From assembly GCF_016758175.1 (NCBI RefSeq), contig NZ_QYAB01000001.1:1653850-1717849 (forward strand): a stretch of DNA of 64,000 bases, given 5' to 3'. Source of the DNA: Leucobacter zeae. GTDB lineage: Bacteria > Actinomycetota > Actinomycetes > Actinomycetales > Microbacteriaceae. The translations under genes were made by a program, and so were the position numbers. How positions within the stretch are numbered: the first letter of the stretch is position 1; every line of letters begins with the position of its first letter. Below are positions 8,815-16,361 of this stretch, one piece after another. Under the pieces are notes generated by a model, which had not been told where the DNA came from, did not search any database, and was given only the letters and a program-made list of their open reading frames with translations.

Positions 8815-9686
8815 ACGTTCCACCTCGGGTGCGTGTTGTGCTCGAGCCGCACCGGCCGCCTGAACCCGAGCACCGCCTCGGTCATGCGCGCCGCGTCGAT
8901 GGATGCCTCGACATCGTGCATCCGCACGATGCGCGCGCCGCGCTCGATGCAGCTGACCATCGCGGCGAGCGACCCCGGGAGCCTGCGGCCCTGTTCCCGG
9001 TCGAGCGACTCCCCGATGAAGTCCTTGTTGGAGACGGCGACGAGCAGCGGCGGCCCGATGGCGGCGATCTCGTCGAGCCTGCGCGTCAGCTCGAGGGAGT
9101 GGAGCGTGTTCTTGTCGAGGTCGTGGCCCGGATCGATGACGATCCGTTCGAGCGGGATCCCCGCGGACACGGCTCGTGCGATGCGCTCCTCCAGGAAGTC
9201 GCGCACCTCGCCCACCACGTCCGCGAAGCGGGCGGGCGGCTTCTCCTCGCGCCACGGGCCGACGCTGTGCGTGATGACGACGTGCGCCCCTGAACCCGCG
9301 ACGACCTCGGCCATGCGCGGATCCGCGAGCCCGCTCGTGTCGTTGACGACCGCTGCCCCGGCCGCGATGGCGGCCTCCGCCACCGCAGCCCGATTGGTGT
9401 CGACCGAGACGACGACATCGCTCGAGCCGGTGATCGCCGAGACGACCGGGACGACCCGGTCGATCTCCTCCTGTGGCGAGACCGCCGGCCCTCGCCCGAA
9501 GGGCACGCCCCCGATATCGACCCAGTCCGCGCCGAGTTCGGCCGCGCGCGCGGCGGCTTCGACCGCCCGGTCGAGCGCGAAGGTCGCGCCGCGGTCCGAG
9601 AAGGAGTCCGGCGTGCGGTTCACGACCGCCATGACCGCGACCTGGCGGTCGAAGTCGAAGTCGCGCCGCCCGATCCGGCGGATCAT
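8811..9686 (-). CDS. Dihydropteroate synthase family protein, FolP2-like
   Basis: A TIM-barrel protein of the pterin-binding family, 291 residues. It keeps VNRTPDSFSDRG at the N-terminus, SVDTNRAAVAEAA, and AAVVNDTSGLADPRM. The usual dihydropteroate synthase motif DIGGESTRPG is replaced by DIGGVPFGRGPAV, and the DPGFGFGK-type loop by DPGHDLDKNTLHSLE followed by AVSNKDFIGE. These features match the mycobacterial FolP2-type paralogue, which has not been shown to be a true dihydropteroate synthase. Start ATG 9686 overlaps the stop of the upstream flavoprotein gene. It is probably a pterin-dependent enzyme acting on FolE product, but the acceptor may not be p-aminobenzoate. Confidence 0.88.
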   Translation of the reverse strand: MIRRIGRRDFDFDRQVAVMAVVNRTPDSFSDRGATFALDRAVEAAARAAELGADWVDIGGVPFGRGPAVSPQEEIDRVVPVVSAITGSSDVVVSVDTNRAAVAEAAIAAGAAVVNDTSGLADPRMAEVVAGSGAHVVITHSVGPWREEKPPARFADVVGEVRDFLEERIARAVSAGIPLERIVIDPGHDLDKNTLHSLELTRRLDEIAAIGPPLLVAVSNKDFIGESLDREQGRRLPGSLAAMVSCIERGARIVRMHDVEASIDAARMTEAVLGFRRPVRLEHNTHPRWNV

Positions 9687-10948
9687 GCGAGGGCTCCGAG
9701 AGGGACCGCCGGGTCGAGCAGCCGCTCGGGGGCGATCGGCGCTCCGCTGCGGATCAGCCGCTGCACGGCCTCGTTCGCCCCGAGGGTGCCGCCCGAACCG
9801 TCGTCCACCTCCCAGACGTTGACGTTCATCCCCGCGACCACTCGGCCGTCGGCCACCCAGAAGGCGATGCATGAGCGCTCGCTCGCATCCCCGCGGACGA
9901 CGAGCGCCGCGTCGCGCGCGAGCGGGGCGTACCCCGAGTACTCCATGCCGAGGTCGTACTGGTCGGTGAAGAAGTAGGGGATGTCATCGAGCGCCGCATC
10001 GCGACCGAGCATCGCGGCCGCGGCCGTCCTGCCCCCGGCGATCGCATGCGCCCAATGCTCGCTCCGCAAACGGGTTCCGAGCGCGGGGTGCACCGGTGTG
10101 GCGACGTCGCCCGCGGCGAACACCCCGGGGACCGAGGTGCGCATCCCCGCGTCGACCAGGATCCCGCCGCCGTCCTCGGGGGCGCCGAGCGCGACTCCGG
10201 CAGTCTCGGCGAGCGCGGTCTCGGGAACCGCGCCGATCCCGACGATCACGAGATCGGCGGCGACCGTTCCGCGATCGGTGACGACGCCCGTCGCGCGGCC
10301 GTCGCCATCGACGGCGATCGCCGTGACCGAGCGCTCCAGCGCGAACGCGACGCCATGCTCCTCATGCAGCCGCTGGAACAGCGTCCCCATCTCGTCGCCG
10401 ACGGCGTGCGCGAGGGGGATCCTGCTGCGCGTGATCACCGTCACCTCGTGCCCCGCGTTGCGCGCCGCCGCCGCGAGCTCGAGCCCGATCCACCCCGACC
10501 CGATGAGCGCCACGCGCTTCGTGCCGGACGCGAACTCGGTGCGCAGCCGGTCCGCGTCCTCGAGCGTGCGGAAGGTCGTGACGTTCGGGGCGTCGGCCCC
10601 GGGGAATCGCGGCGGAGCTGGCGCGGCCCCCGTCGCGATGAGCAGCCGATCGAAGGGGAGTGCCGAACCGTCCGAGAGCGCGACCGTACCGTCCGCGACC
10701 CGGATGGCCGCGACGCCGATGCGGAGCGTGACGTCGCGCTCGGCGGCCCACTCCGCGGAGTGCACGAACACGGCATCGAGGCCCTCGCTTCCGGCGAGGT
10801 ATCCCTTCGAAAGCGGCGGGCGCTGATATGGGCGGTGCGGCTCCGCGGCCACGAGCGCGATCGGGCCGTCGTGGCCGAGCTCGCGCAGCTCGTTCGCCGC
10901 GGTCGCAGCGGCGAGCCCGCCTCCGATGATCACCATTCGCGTCGGCAT
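9683..10948 (-). CDS. FAD-dependent NAD(P)H:ferredoxin reductase-like oxidoreductase
   Basis: A two-dinucleotide-domain flavoprotein of 421 residues. FAD motif VIIGGGLAAATAANELRELG lies at residues 6-25, PYQRPPLSKGYLAG near residue 40, the NAD motif RVALIGSGWIGLELAAAARNAGHEV mid-protein, and VFAAGDVA binds the FAD ribityl chain. A C-terminal reductase domain ends in the QRLIRSGAPI region. This is the architecture of ferredoxin or rubredoxin reductases serving monooxygenases. Its gene overlaps the folE 3' end by 19 bases and folP by 4, so it belongs to the pterin operon even though such a reductase is not a known folate enzyme. Its electron acceptor is unknown. Confidence 0.9.
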   Translation of the reverse strand: MPTRMVIIGGGLAAATAANELRELGHDGPIALVAAEPHRPYQRPPLSKGYLAGSEGLDAVFVHSAEWAAERDVTLRIGVAAIRVADGTVALSDGSALPFDRLLIATGAAPAPPRFPGADAPNVTTFRTLEDADRLRTEFASGTKRVALIGSGWIGLELAAAARNAGHEVTVITRSRIPLAHAVGDEMGTLFQRLHEEHGVAFALERSVTAIAVDGDGRATGVVTDRGTVAADLVIVGIGAVPETALAETAGVALGAPEDGGGILVDAGMRTSVPGVFAAGDVATPVHPALGTRLRSEHWAHAIAGGRTAAAAMLGRDAALDDIPYFFTDQYDLGMEYSGYAPLARDAALVVRGDASERSCIAFWVADGRVVAGMNVNVWEVDDGSGGTLGANEAVQRLIRSGAPIAPERLLDPAVPLGALA

Positions 10949-11487
10949 GGGTCCTCCTTCATGCGTTCGAGGGTCTCGAGGTCACCGCGGAAGGCGCTCG
11001 TGCGCAGCGAGGTGGTGGGGCCGCCGATCCCGCGGAACGACATGCAGAGGTGCTCCGCCTCCACCACGACCCCCACGCCGCGCGCGCCGAGATGCGCGTC
11101 GAGCCAGTCCGCGATCTCGTCCGTCATCCGCTCCTGCAACTGGAGGCCGCGCGAGAAGTGCTCGACGACGCGCACGGGGAGCGAGGCGCCGACGATGCGC
11201 CCTTCCGGCAGGTATCCGATGTGGACCACGCCGCGGAACGGCAGCAGATGGTGCTCGCACAGCGCGCGGAACGGGATGTCGGCGACCGTGATGAGGCTGC
11301 GCGATTCCGTCCGCTCGACGAAGGAGACCTCCGGGAGCGGCGGGCGCAGCAGCGCTTCGCGGAGCATCGCGGCGACCCGGGCCGGCGTTCCGCTCAGGCG
11401 CTCGTCGTCGGGGTCCTCGTGCAGGGCGATCAGGAGGTCGGCGACCGCGCGCTCGGCCGGATCGGAGCGATGATCTGCTGCGGTCAT
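10930..11487 (-). CDS. folE: GTP cyclohydrolase I
   Basis: Converts GTP to 7,8-dihydroneopterin triphosphate, the first step of folate/pterin synthesis. The 185-residue protein shows the T-fold hallmarks: LCEHHLLPFRGVVHIGYLP (zinc Cys and catalytic His), EHFSRGLQLQERMTDEIADWL, and EAEHLCMSFRGIGG with the second zinc Cys. The last motif differs from the common CMTMRGV form. The ATG has a GGGAAGGGG Shine-Dalgarno. It is the first gene of the four-gene reverse-strand operon and sits behind a promoter with a palindromic operator. The cluster lacks folB and folK and looks like a second, specialised pterin operon. Confidence 0.93.
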   Translation of the reverse strand: MTAADHRSDPAERAVADLLIALHEDPDDERLSGTPARVAAMLREALLRPPLPEVSFVERTESRSLITVADIPFRALCEHHLLPFRGVVHIGYLPEGRIVGASLPVRVVEHFSRGLQLQERMTDEIADWLDAHLGARGVGVVVEAEHLCMSFRGIGGPTTSLRTSAFRGDLETLERMKEDPCRREW

Positions 11488-11519
11488 GGCGACCCCTTCC
11501 CTGCGAGTGCCCGGACCTC

Positions 11520-11567
11520 ACTGTAGGCACGCGGACGTTCTAACGTCAAGATCCTTGGACGTTAGAA
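11520..11567 (-). promoter_or_regulatory. folE operon promoter with overlapping palindromic operator
   Basis: On the reverse strand the -35 is TTGACG (11544-11549), the spacer 18 bases, and the -10 TACAGT (11520-11525), about 30 bases from the folE ATG. An inverted repeat with perfect 10-base arms, TTCTAACGTC (11538-11547) and GACGTTAGAA (11558-11567), covers the -35. A second palindrome ACGTT-CT-AACGT (11535-11546) overlaps it. This arrangement suits a dimeric repressor of MarR or TetR type. No such regulator gene is adjacent. Confidence 0.75.
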
Positions 11568-11615
11568 GAACGGTGCGCGGGGGGAGGGAGCAGCGGGCGG
11601 ATCGCCGCGGACATG

Positions 11616-11650
11616 CGAAAGGCCCCGACTCCAGGAGTCGGGGCCTTTCG
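11616..11650 (-). terminator. Terminator downstream of tRNA-His
   Basis: Perfect 17-base arms at 11616-11632 and 11634-11650 lie a few bases after the 3' end of the reverse-strand tRNA-His. It separates the tRNA from the folE promoter. Confidence 0.85.
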
Positions 11651-11656
11651 TTCCAG

Positions 11657-11730
11657 GGTGGACAACGGGACTTGAACCCGCGACCACCGGCACCACAAGC
11701 CGGTGCTCTACCAACTGAGCTATGCCCACC
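11657..11730 (-). tRNA. tRNA-His (GTG)
   Basis: Reverse-strand cloverleaf: D-arm AGCTCAGTTGGTAGAGC, anticodon stem-loop CCGGCTTGTGGTGCCGG with anticodon GUG, T-arm GCGGGTTCAAGTCCCGT. The extra 5' G(-1) opposite C73, the identity element of histidine tRNA, is encoded at 11730. No CCA is encoded. A TATGAT -10 box lies at 11771-11776 upstream. Confidence 0.97.
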
Positions 11731-11916
11731 ATGCGACCGCATCCACCGGGGCGGACGAGGCAACCCCACGATCATAGCCCACAATTCGCAGCCAATGCCA
11801 AACCGTCGCGCCCGCCGCGTGTTTCGCGGCCGGATGGAGCCCCGCCGGCCCGTTCGGCTCCGAAGCCCGGGCGGGCTTCCATCCGAATTCCGACGCGATC
11901 TGTGTAGGGTGAAGAC

Positions 11917-12264
11917 ATGCTCGAGATGTCGCACGAAGCGTTCGAATCGATGGTCGCCGACGGCCTCGACTCGCTCCATGACGACATGCTGGCACAGCTC
12001 GACAACGTCATCTTCCTGGTGGAGGATCGCCCGGAGGACGGGAGCGACATCCTCGGCGTCTACGAGGGCTTCTCGCTCGCCGAACGGAACATCTACGGGT
12101 ACGGGGAGGAACCGGACCGCATCATCCTCTTCCGCGAGAACCTACTCGAGCACTGCGCCGATCACGACGAGCTCGTCGCAGAGATCCGCATCACGCTGGT
12201 GCACGAGATCGCTCACTTCTACGGGATCTCCGAGGAGCGCATCCACGAGCTCGGGTGGGGCTGA
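11917..12264 (+). CDS. Zincin-like metallopeptidase family protein
   Basis: A 115-residue protein of the minimal-zincin (PF06262-type) family. The C-terminus carries the full metzincin-like motif HEIAHFYGISEERIHELGWG: HExxH (about residues 96-100) and a later acidic or His ligand region. The N-terminal helix EAFESMVADGLDSL and the DDELVAEIRITLVHE helix match the family. The substrate is unknown. ATG 11917 lies 6 bases after TAGGGT (11905-11910), so the mRNA is probably leaderless. It is followed by clpS with a TGATG overlap and then a DUF2017 gene, a conserved actinobacterial trio linked to proteolysis. Confidence 0.88.
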   Translation: MLEMSHEAFESMVADGLDSLHDDMLAQLDNVIFLVEDRPEDGSDILGVYEGFSLAERNIYGYGEEPDRIILFRENLLEHCADHDELVAEIRITLVHEIAHFYGISEERIHELGWG

Positions 12265-12563
12265 TGGGCGCCACCGAGGTCGAGACGGGCACGCAGCGCG
12301 GGGCGCTGCCGACGCCGGTCGCGGAGCGCGCCTGGCAGACGGTCGTGTGGGATGATCCCGTCAACCTCATGTCGTACGTCTCGTACGTCTTCCGCACCCA
12401 TTTCGGTTTCGACCGCGACCGGGCCGATGAGTTGATGCTCCGCGTGCACCACAGCGGCAGCGCGGTCGTGGCGGAAGGCGCACGCGAGGCGATGGAGCTC
12501 CACGTCGAGGCGATGCACGGCTATGGACTCTGGGCGACGGTGCGTCAGGCGGGGGACCGATGA
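12264..12563 (+). CDS. clpS: ATP-dependent Clp protease adaptor ClpS
   Basis: The N-degron adaptor that delivers N-end-rule substrates to ClpC/ClpA-ClpP. The 99-residue product has a flexible N-terminus, then WQTVVWDDPVNLMSYVSYVFRTHFGF, in which DDPVN-x-M is the substrate-pocket core, and a Clp-binding face ending in ARE(A)MELHVEAMHGYGLWATV. ATG 12264 overlaps the previous stop (TGATG). An in-frame GTG at 12255 is possible but lies inside the upstream gene. It is translationally coupled to both neighbours. Confidence 0.95.
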   Translation: MGATEVETGTQRGALPTPVAERAWQTVVWDDPVNLMSYVSYVFRTHFGFDRDRADELMLRVHHSGSAVVAEGAREAMELHVEAMHGYGLWATVRQAGDR

Positions 12564-13144
12564 AACTGCTGCCGAAGGGCTCCGGCGGGCTGGTCCTCCT
12601 GCTGGAGCGGGACGAGGCGGCGATGCTGGATCAGCTCGTGGAGCAGCTCATCCAGCTGATGCAGAGCCACAGCGGCACCGCGCTCGATCCCGATCCGCTG
12701 TTCGCGAGCCTCGAGGTCGGGGGATCGGAGGAGCTGCCCGACGATCCCGCACTCGCCCGGCTGTTCCCGGACGCCTACGAGGGCAGCGTCGATGCCGCGC
12801 AGTTCCGCCGAGTGACCGAGCAGGGCCTGCTGAACCGCAAGCTCCAGGACGCGATGGACGTGACCACCGCGCTCGGGCTCGGCGGCGGCGTTCCGGAGGA
12901 GGGGGCCGGGGCCGTCGAGGTGGAGGTGACTCCCGCGACCCTCCCCGCGTGGATCCGGACCATGACGGCCCTGCGGCTCGCGATCGCCGCGCGGATCGGT
13001 CTCGAGGCGCCCGAGGATCACGCGCGTCTCCTCGCGGACGAGGAGACGCGCGGCACCGTGCTCGTCTTCGACTGGATCGCCGCGATCCTGGAGTCGGTGC
13101 TCGCGATCGCGGGCCCCGAAGCGCGGAACGACGTCTCGGAGTGA
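12560..13144 (+). CDS. DUF2017 family protein
   Basis: A 194-residue soluble acidic protein that overlaps clpS by ATGA. DUF2017 genes are found next to clpS throughout Actinobacteria. Visible features are LVLLLERDEAAMLDQLVEQLIQLM near the start and two helical blocks (DAAQFRRVTEQGLLNRKLQDAMDVTTAL; WIRTMTALRLAIAARIGL). No catalytic motif is evident. A function connected with Clp-dependent proteolysis is inferred from gene order only. Confidence 0.85.
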   Translation: MKLLPKGSGGLVLLLERDEAAMLDQLVEQLIQLMQSHSGTALDPDPLFASLEVGGSEELPDDPALARLFPDAYEGSVDAAQFRRVTEQGLLNRKLQDAMDVTTALGLGGGVPEEGAGAVEVEVTPATLPAWIRTMTALRLAIAARIGLEAPEDHARLLADEETRGTVLVFDWIAAILESVLAIAGPEARNDVSE

Positions 13145-13194
13145 CCACGGGGTGCCCGGGCGGGCTCGCGGCCGGGCCTTCCGCTGCGGCGCGC

Positions 13195-13389
13195 CGCCTG
13201 CTACCGTGGCCGCATGGGTACGCTGATCTTCTAGCCCGGGACGCCGCGTCGAGTGCTCTCCGCGGCGGGTCCTCAGCGCGCTGATCGCCGTTCGGCGGCT
13301 GCGCGAGGCTCCCGTTCACCCGCGCCCGCTCGGGCGCACGCCCGCGGCCGCGCGACCGCTCGTCGCCGCCGCGAGAAACGAGGTCTCCC
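13195..13389 (+). promoter_or_regulatory. Candidate leader-peptide attenuator region of ABC-F gene
   Basis: A TACCGT -10-like box (13202-13207) lies 6 bases before a 6-codon ORF (13214-13234). At least three GC-rich hairpins then follow before the ABC-F start: one around GGGAC..GCCGCG/CGCGGC..GGTCC just after the short ORF, one around CGCCG-TT-CGGCG, and one GCGCCCG-CT-CGGGCGC. The ABC-F Shine-Dalgarno is GAGGT just before ATG 13390. This layout matches antibiotic-responsive attenuators of resistance ABC-F genes. The pairing was read by eye and not folded computationally. Confidence 0.5.
13214..13234 (+). CDS. Candidate leader peptide MGTLIF
   Basis: ATG-GGT-ACG-CTG-ATC-TTC-TAG gives the hexapeptide MGTLIF. 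It begins 6 bases after a TANNNT box, so it would be read from a leaderless transcript. The LIF ending resembles the drug-stalled leader MYLIFM of the macrolide-resistance ABC-F gene msrD. Seven codons are easily found by chance, so the call depends on the promoter spacing, the LIF ending and the position before an ABC-F gene. Confidence 0.45.
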   Translation: MGTLIF

Positions 13390-15186
13390 ATGACCCGAAT
13401 CCATCCCGCATCCCGCCCGCCCGCATCGTCGGCGCTCGGATCCGCTCGTCCGCATCGCTCGTGCTCGCTCGTCGCCGTTTCGGTCCGGTTCGCCGACCGG
13501 GTCGTGCTCCGCGGCGTCGACCTGCACGTCGCCCAGACTGATCGCATCGCGATCGTGGGCGACAACGGTGCGGGCAAGTCCACGCTGCTCGGTCTCCTCA
13601 GCGGAGCGGTCGCCCCGACCGCGGGCGACCGGAGGGTCCGCCTTCCCGGGGGCCTGGCGGTCGCCGAGCAGCAACCGGAGTTCGCCTCGGGCGCCACGGT
13701 CGCGGAGGCGCTCGGGGAACGCCTGTCGGAGCTGCGCGCCCTCGAAACGGAGATGCAGGCCGCGGCCGAGCACCTGGCGCTCGCGGATCCGCATCGGCAG
13801 TCCGAGCTCCTCGATCGCTACGCGGTCGCCGTCGAGCAGTTCGAAGCTCGTGGAGGCTACGACCTCGACCATCGGCTGGACGCGGCGCTCGATCGTCTCG
13901 GGCTCGGGGGCATCGACCGGGCGCGACCCGTCGCCGAGCTCTCGGGCGGACAGCGGGCGCGGCTGGTGCTGGGCGCAGCCGTCGCGACTCGGCCCGAGCT
14001 CCTGCTCCTCGACGAGCCGACCAACGACCTCGACGAGGCGGGGCTCGCCTGGCTCGACGCCGCGCTCGCGGAGCACCGTGGGGCGCTCGTCGTCGTGAGC
14101 CACGACCGCGCCTTCCTCGAGCGCTTCGCGGACGACGTCGTCAGCGTCGGCAGCGGGGAGATCAGGCGCACGGGCAACGGGTACGCCGGATACCTCGCGG
14201 AGCGGGTCGCCGAACGCCGCCGTCTCCTCGAGGCGCACGAGCGGTGGGCCGCCGAGCTCGCCCGCCAGGAGGCGCTGGGCGACGCGAACGCCGCGCAACT
14301 CGCCGCGATTCCCCGCAGAACGGGTCTCGCAGGTTTCGGGCACGGCAGTTTCCGGGCGCGGAGCCGGAATCACGGCGCCATGTCGCGGATCCGGATCGCG
14401 AAGGCGCACGCCGCTCGCGTACGGGCCGACCCCCGGCTCCGTCCGCCGGACCCGCTGCGGTTCGCACCGGAGTTCGCCGCTGGCGCAGCTGATCCCGGTG
14501 ACGTCGCCCGGAGCGGTGCGGCGGGGGCCGGCGCGCCGGGGCCGGCGCTCATCTCGGTGGTCGGCGCGCGGGTGGGCCGCGGCCCGGCGCTCCGGCTGTC
14601 GCTCGACGCACTGGAGATCCGGACGGGGGAGCGCTGGCTGGTGTCCGGGCCGAACGGAGCGGGTAAATCGACGCTGCTCGACCTGCTCGCTGGCGAGCTG
14701 GCGCCGTGCACGGGGAGCGCGGTTCGATCGCCCCGGACCCGGGTCGCGCGCCTGCGTCAACGGATCGCCGGCATCGGCGATGCGGGCGACGTCACCGTCG
14801 TCGAGGAATTCGCGGCGGCCACGAAGCTGCCCGTCGACGATGCGGTCGGCGCGCTCGAGCGGCTCGGGCTGCTCGGTGCCGACGATCTCACCCGGCGGCT
14901 CGCAGCGCTCTCGGTCGGACAGCGCCGGCGCCTCGAGCTCGCCGTCGCTGTGACCGTTCCCAGCGACGTGCTACTGCTCGACGAGCCGACCAACCACCTC
15001 GCTCCGGAACTGGTGGACGAACTCGAGGCAGCGATCGCCGGATACCCGGGGGCAGTGGTCACGGTGACGCACGACCGCCTCTGGAAGACGAGAGCGGCGC
15101 GTTCCGGCCCGGTTCGCCGGATCGACATCGCCCCGGGAGGTCTCGCCTCGGTCGTCACCCGGGATGCGGCGGCGGCCGGCGCCTGA
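13390..15186 (+). CDS. ABC-F family ATP-binding protein (possible ribosome-protection type)
   Basis: A soluble twin-ATPase ABC-F protein of 598 residues with no membrane segment. Domain 1 has Walker A GDNGAGKST (about 57-65), signature LSGGQRARL, and Walker B LLLLDEPTNDLD. An arginine-rich interdomain linker (about 270-340) follows. Domain 2 has Walker A GPNGAGKST (about 420-428), signature LSVGQRRRLELA, and Walker B VLLLDEPTNHL. ABC-F proteins bind the ribosomal E site; one subset displaces macrolides, lincosamides or pleuromutilins. A possible leader peptide and hairpins upstream favour the resistance subset, but housekeeping ABC-F roles cannot be excluded. The first 25 residues are unlike the family core and may be extra. 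Confidence 0.9.
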   Translation: MTRIHPASRPPASSALGSARPHRSCSLVAVSVRFADRVVLRGVDLHVAQTDRIAIVGDNGAGKSTLLGLLSGAVAPTAGDRRVRLPGGLAVAEQQPEFASGATVAEALGERLSELRALETEMQAAAEHLALADPHRQSELLDRYAVAVEQFEARGGYDLDHRLDAALDRLGLGGIDRARPVAELSGGQRARLVLGAAVATRPELLLLDEPTNDLDEAGLAWLDAALAEHRGALVVVSHDRAFLERFADDVVSVGSGEIRRTGNGYAGYLAERVAERRRLLEAHERWAAELARQEALGDANAAQLAAIPRRTGLAGFGHGSFRARSRNHGAMSRIRIAKAHAARVRADPRLRPPDPLRFAPEFAAGAADPGDVARSGAAGAGAPGPALISVVGARVGRGPALRLSLDALEIRTGERWLVSGPNGAGKSTLLDLLAGELAPCTGSAVRSPRTRVARLRQRIAGIGDAGDVTVVEEFAAATKLPVDDAVGALERLGLLGADDLTRRLAALSVGQRRRLELAVAVTVPSDVLLLDEPTNHLAPELVDELEAAIAGYPGAVVTVTHDRLWKTRAARSGPVRRIDIAPGGLASVVTRDAAAAGA

Positions 15187-15216
15187 ACGGCAGCTGAGTC
15201 AGGAGAGGGAAGCGGA

Positions 15217-15245
15217 TTGACGTCGGCCGCGCGCGTGCCTAGCGT
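15217..15245 (+). promoter_or_regulatory. Sigma-70 type promoter of ABC exporter operon
   Basis: TTGACG (15217-15222), 17-base spacer, TAGCGT (15240-15245). It is about 60 bases upstream of the ATPase ATG at 15306, which has AAGGAG at 15295-15300. Confidence 0.75.
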
Positions 15246-15305
15246 GCTGTTCGAGGGCACCGGACCGCGGATCCCGCGGCCGTCGCCTCCGTCGAAGGAG
15301 TGCTC

Positions 15306-16361
15306 ATGACCGCCGCGATCGAAGTCGTCGGACTGCAGAAGCGCTACGGGCGGGCCACCGCGGTGCACGCGTTGGATCTCGCCGTGCGCACCGGCAGGGT
15401 GTTCGGGCTCATCGGCCCGAACGGCGCGGGCAAGACGACCACCCTGCGCACCCTCCTCGATCTCATCCGGCCCACGTCCGGCAGCGTCCGGGTGCTCGGG
15501 GCCGACCCGCGTCGGGCCGGGCCAGAGCTGCGCAGACGCATCGGGTACGTGCCGGGCGAGCTCCGGCTCGAGGCTCGTCTCACGGGGCGGCGTCTGCTCG
15601 ACTTCTACTCGGGAGTGTCGGGACCGGTCCCTCGGCACGCGATCGAGGAGCTCGCCGACCGGCTCGGTGCGGACCTGTCGAGACCGGTCCGTAGCCTGTC
15701 GAAGGGCAACAAGCAGAAGATCGGACTGATCCAGGCGTTCATGCACCGGCCCGAACTGCTGATCCTCGACGAGCCCACGAGCGGGCTGGACCCCCTCGTG
15801 CAGCGCGAGTTCCTCGCGATGGTGCGGGAGGCGCGCGATGCGGGGCAGACGGTGCTGCTGAGCTCGCACGTGCTCGGCGAGATCCAGCAGGCGGCCGATG
15901 ACGTCGCGGTGCTCGCCGCGGGCCGTGTCGTCGCGGAGGGCGCCGTCGACGCACTGCGCCTCGGCTCGGTACGTCGGATCCGCGCCCTCCTGGCGTCGGA
16001 ACGGCGGAGTGCGCACGCCGGAGACGCCGTCGCGGGTCTCGCGCCCGAGTCGGTGCGCGATCGCTTCGCCGGGGTGCAGGGGTCGGAGCGCTGGGACGTG
16101 CGCGCCGCTGGGGACGACGTGCGGGTCGACGGCACCCTGGCGGGGCCGATCGACCCGTTCGTCCGGGCGCTCGGTGCGTTCGAGGTGCGGGATCTGAGCG
16201 TCGAGGAGCCCGACCTCGAGGAATCGGTGCTCCGCCTGTACCGAGCATCCGACTCGTCGGGAGGGCCGGCGTCACCGGATCGCCGCGCCTCGATCCGGTA
16301 CGCAGCCGGCACGCGTGCCTCGGGCAGGCATGCCCCGGGGAGCGGGGGAGGCGCGCGATGA
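15306..16361 (+). CDS. ABC transporter ATP-binding protein
   Basis: ATPase of an ABC-2 type exporter, 351 residues. Walker A is GPNGAGKTT (about 38-46), the signature LSKGNKQKIGLIQAF, Walker B LLILDEPTSGLD, and the switch HVLGEIQQAADDVAVL. The signature LSKGNKQK is common in exporters of the YxlF/NatA class. The C-terminal 90 residues form a variable regulatory domain, ending in a polar, proline- and glycine-rich tail unlike the rest. ATG 15306 is preferred over GTG 15300 because AAGGAG (15295-15300) is correctly spaced only for the former. The stop overlaps the permease start by ATGA. Confidence 0.93.
   Translation: MTAAIEVVGLQKRYGRATAVHALDLAVRTGRVFGLIGPNGAGKTTTLRTLLDLIRPTSGSVRVLGADPRRAGPELRRRIGYVPGELRLEARLTGRRLLDFYSGVSGPVPRHAIEELADRLGADLSRPVRSLSKGNKQKIGLIQAFMHRPELLILDEPTSGLDPLVQREFLAMVREARDAGQTVLLSSHVLGEIQQAADDVAVLAAGRVVAEGAVDALRLGSVRRIRALLASERRSAHAGDAVAGLAPESVRDRFAGVQGSERWDVRAAGDDVRVDGTLAGPIDPFVRALGAFEVRDLSVEEPDLEESVLRLYRASDSSGGPASPDRRASIRYAAGTRASGRHAPGSGGGAR

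Noticed and set aside
11657-11730. tRNA-associated integration site (also at tRNA-Arg and tRNA-Leu)
   Set aside because: No integrase, no repeated tRNA 3' end and no compositional change next to any of the three tRNA genes.
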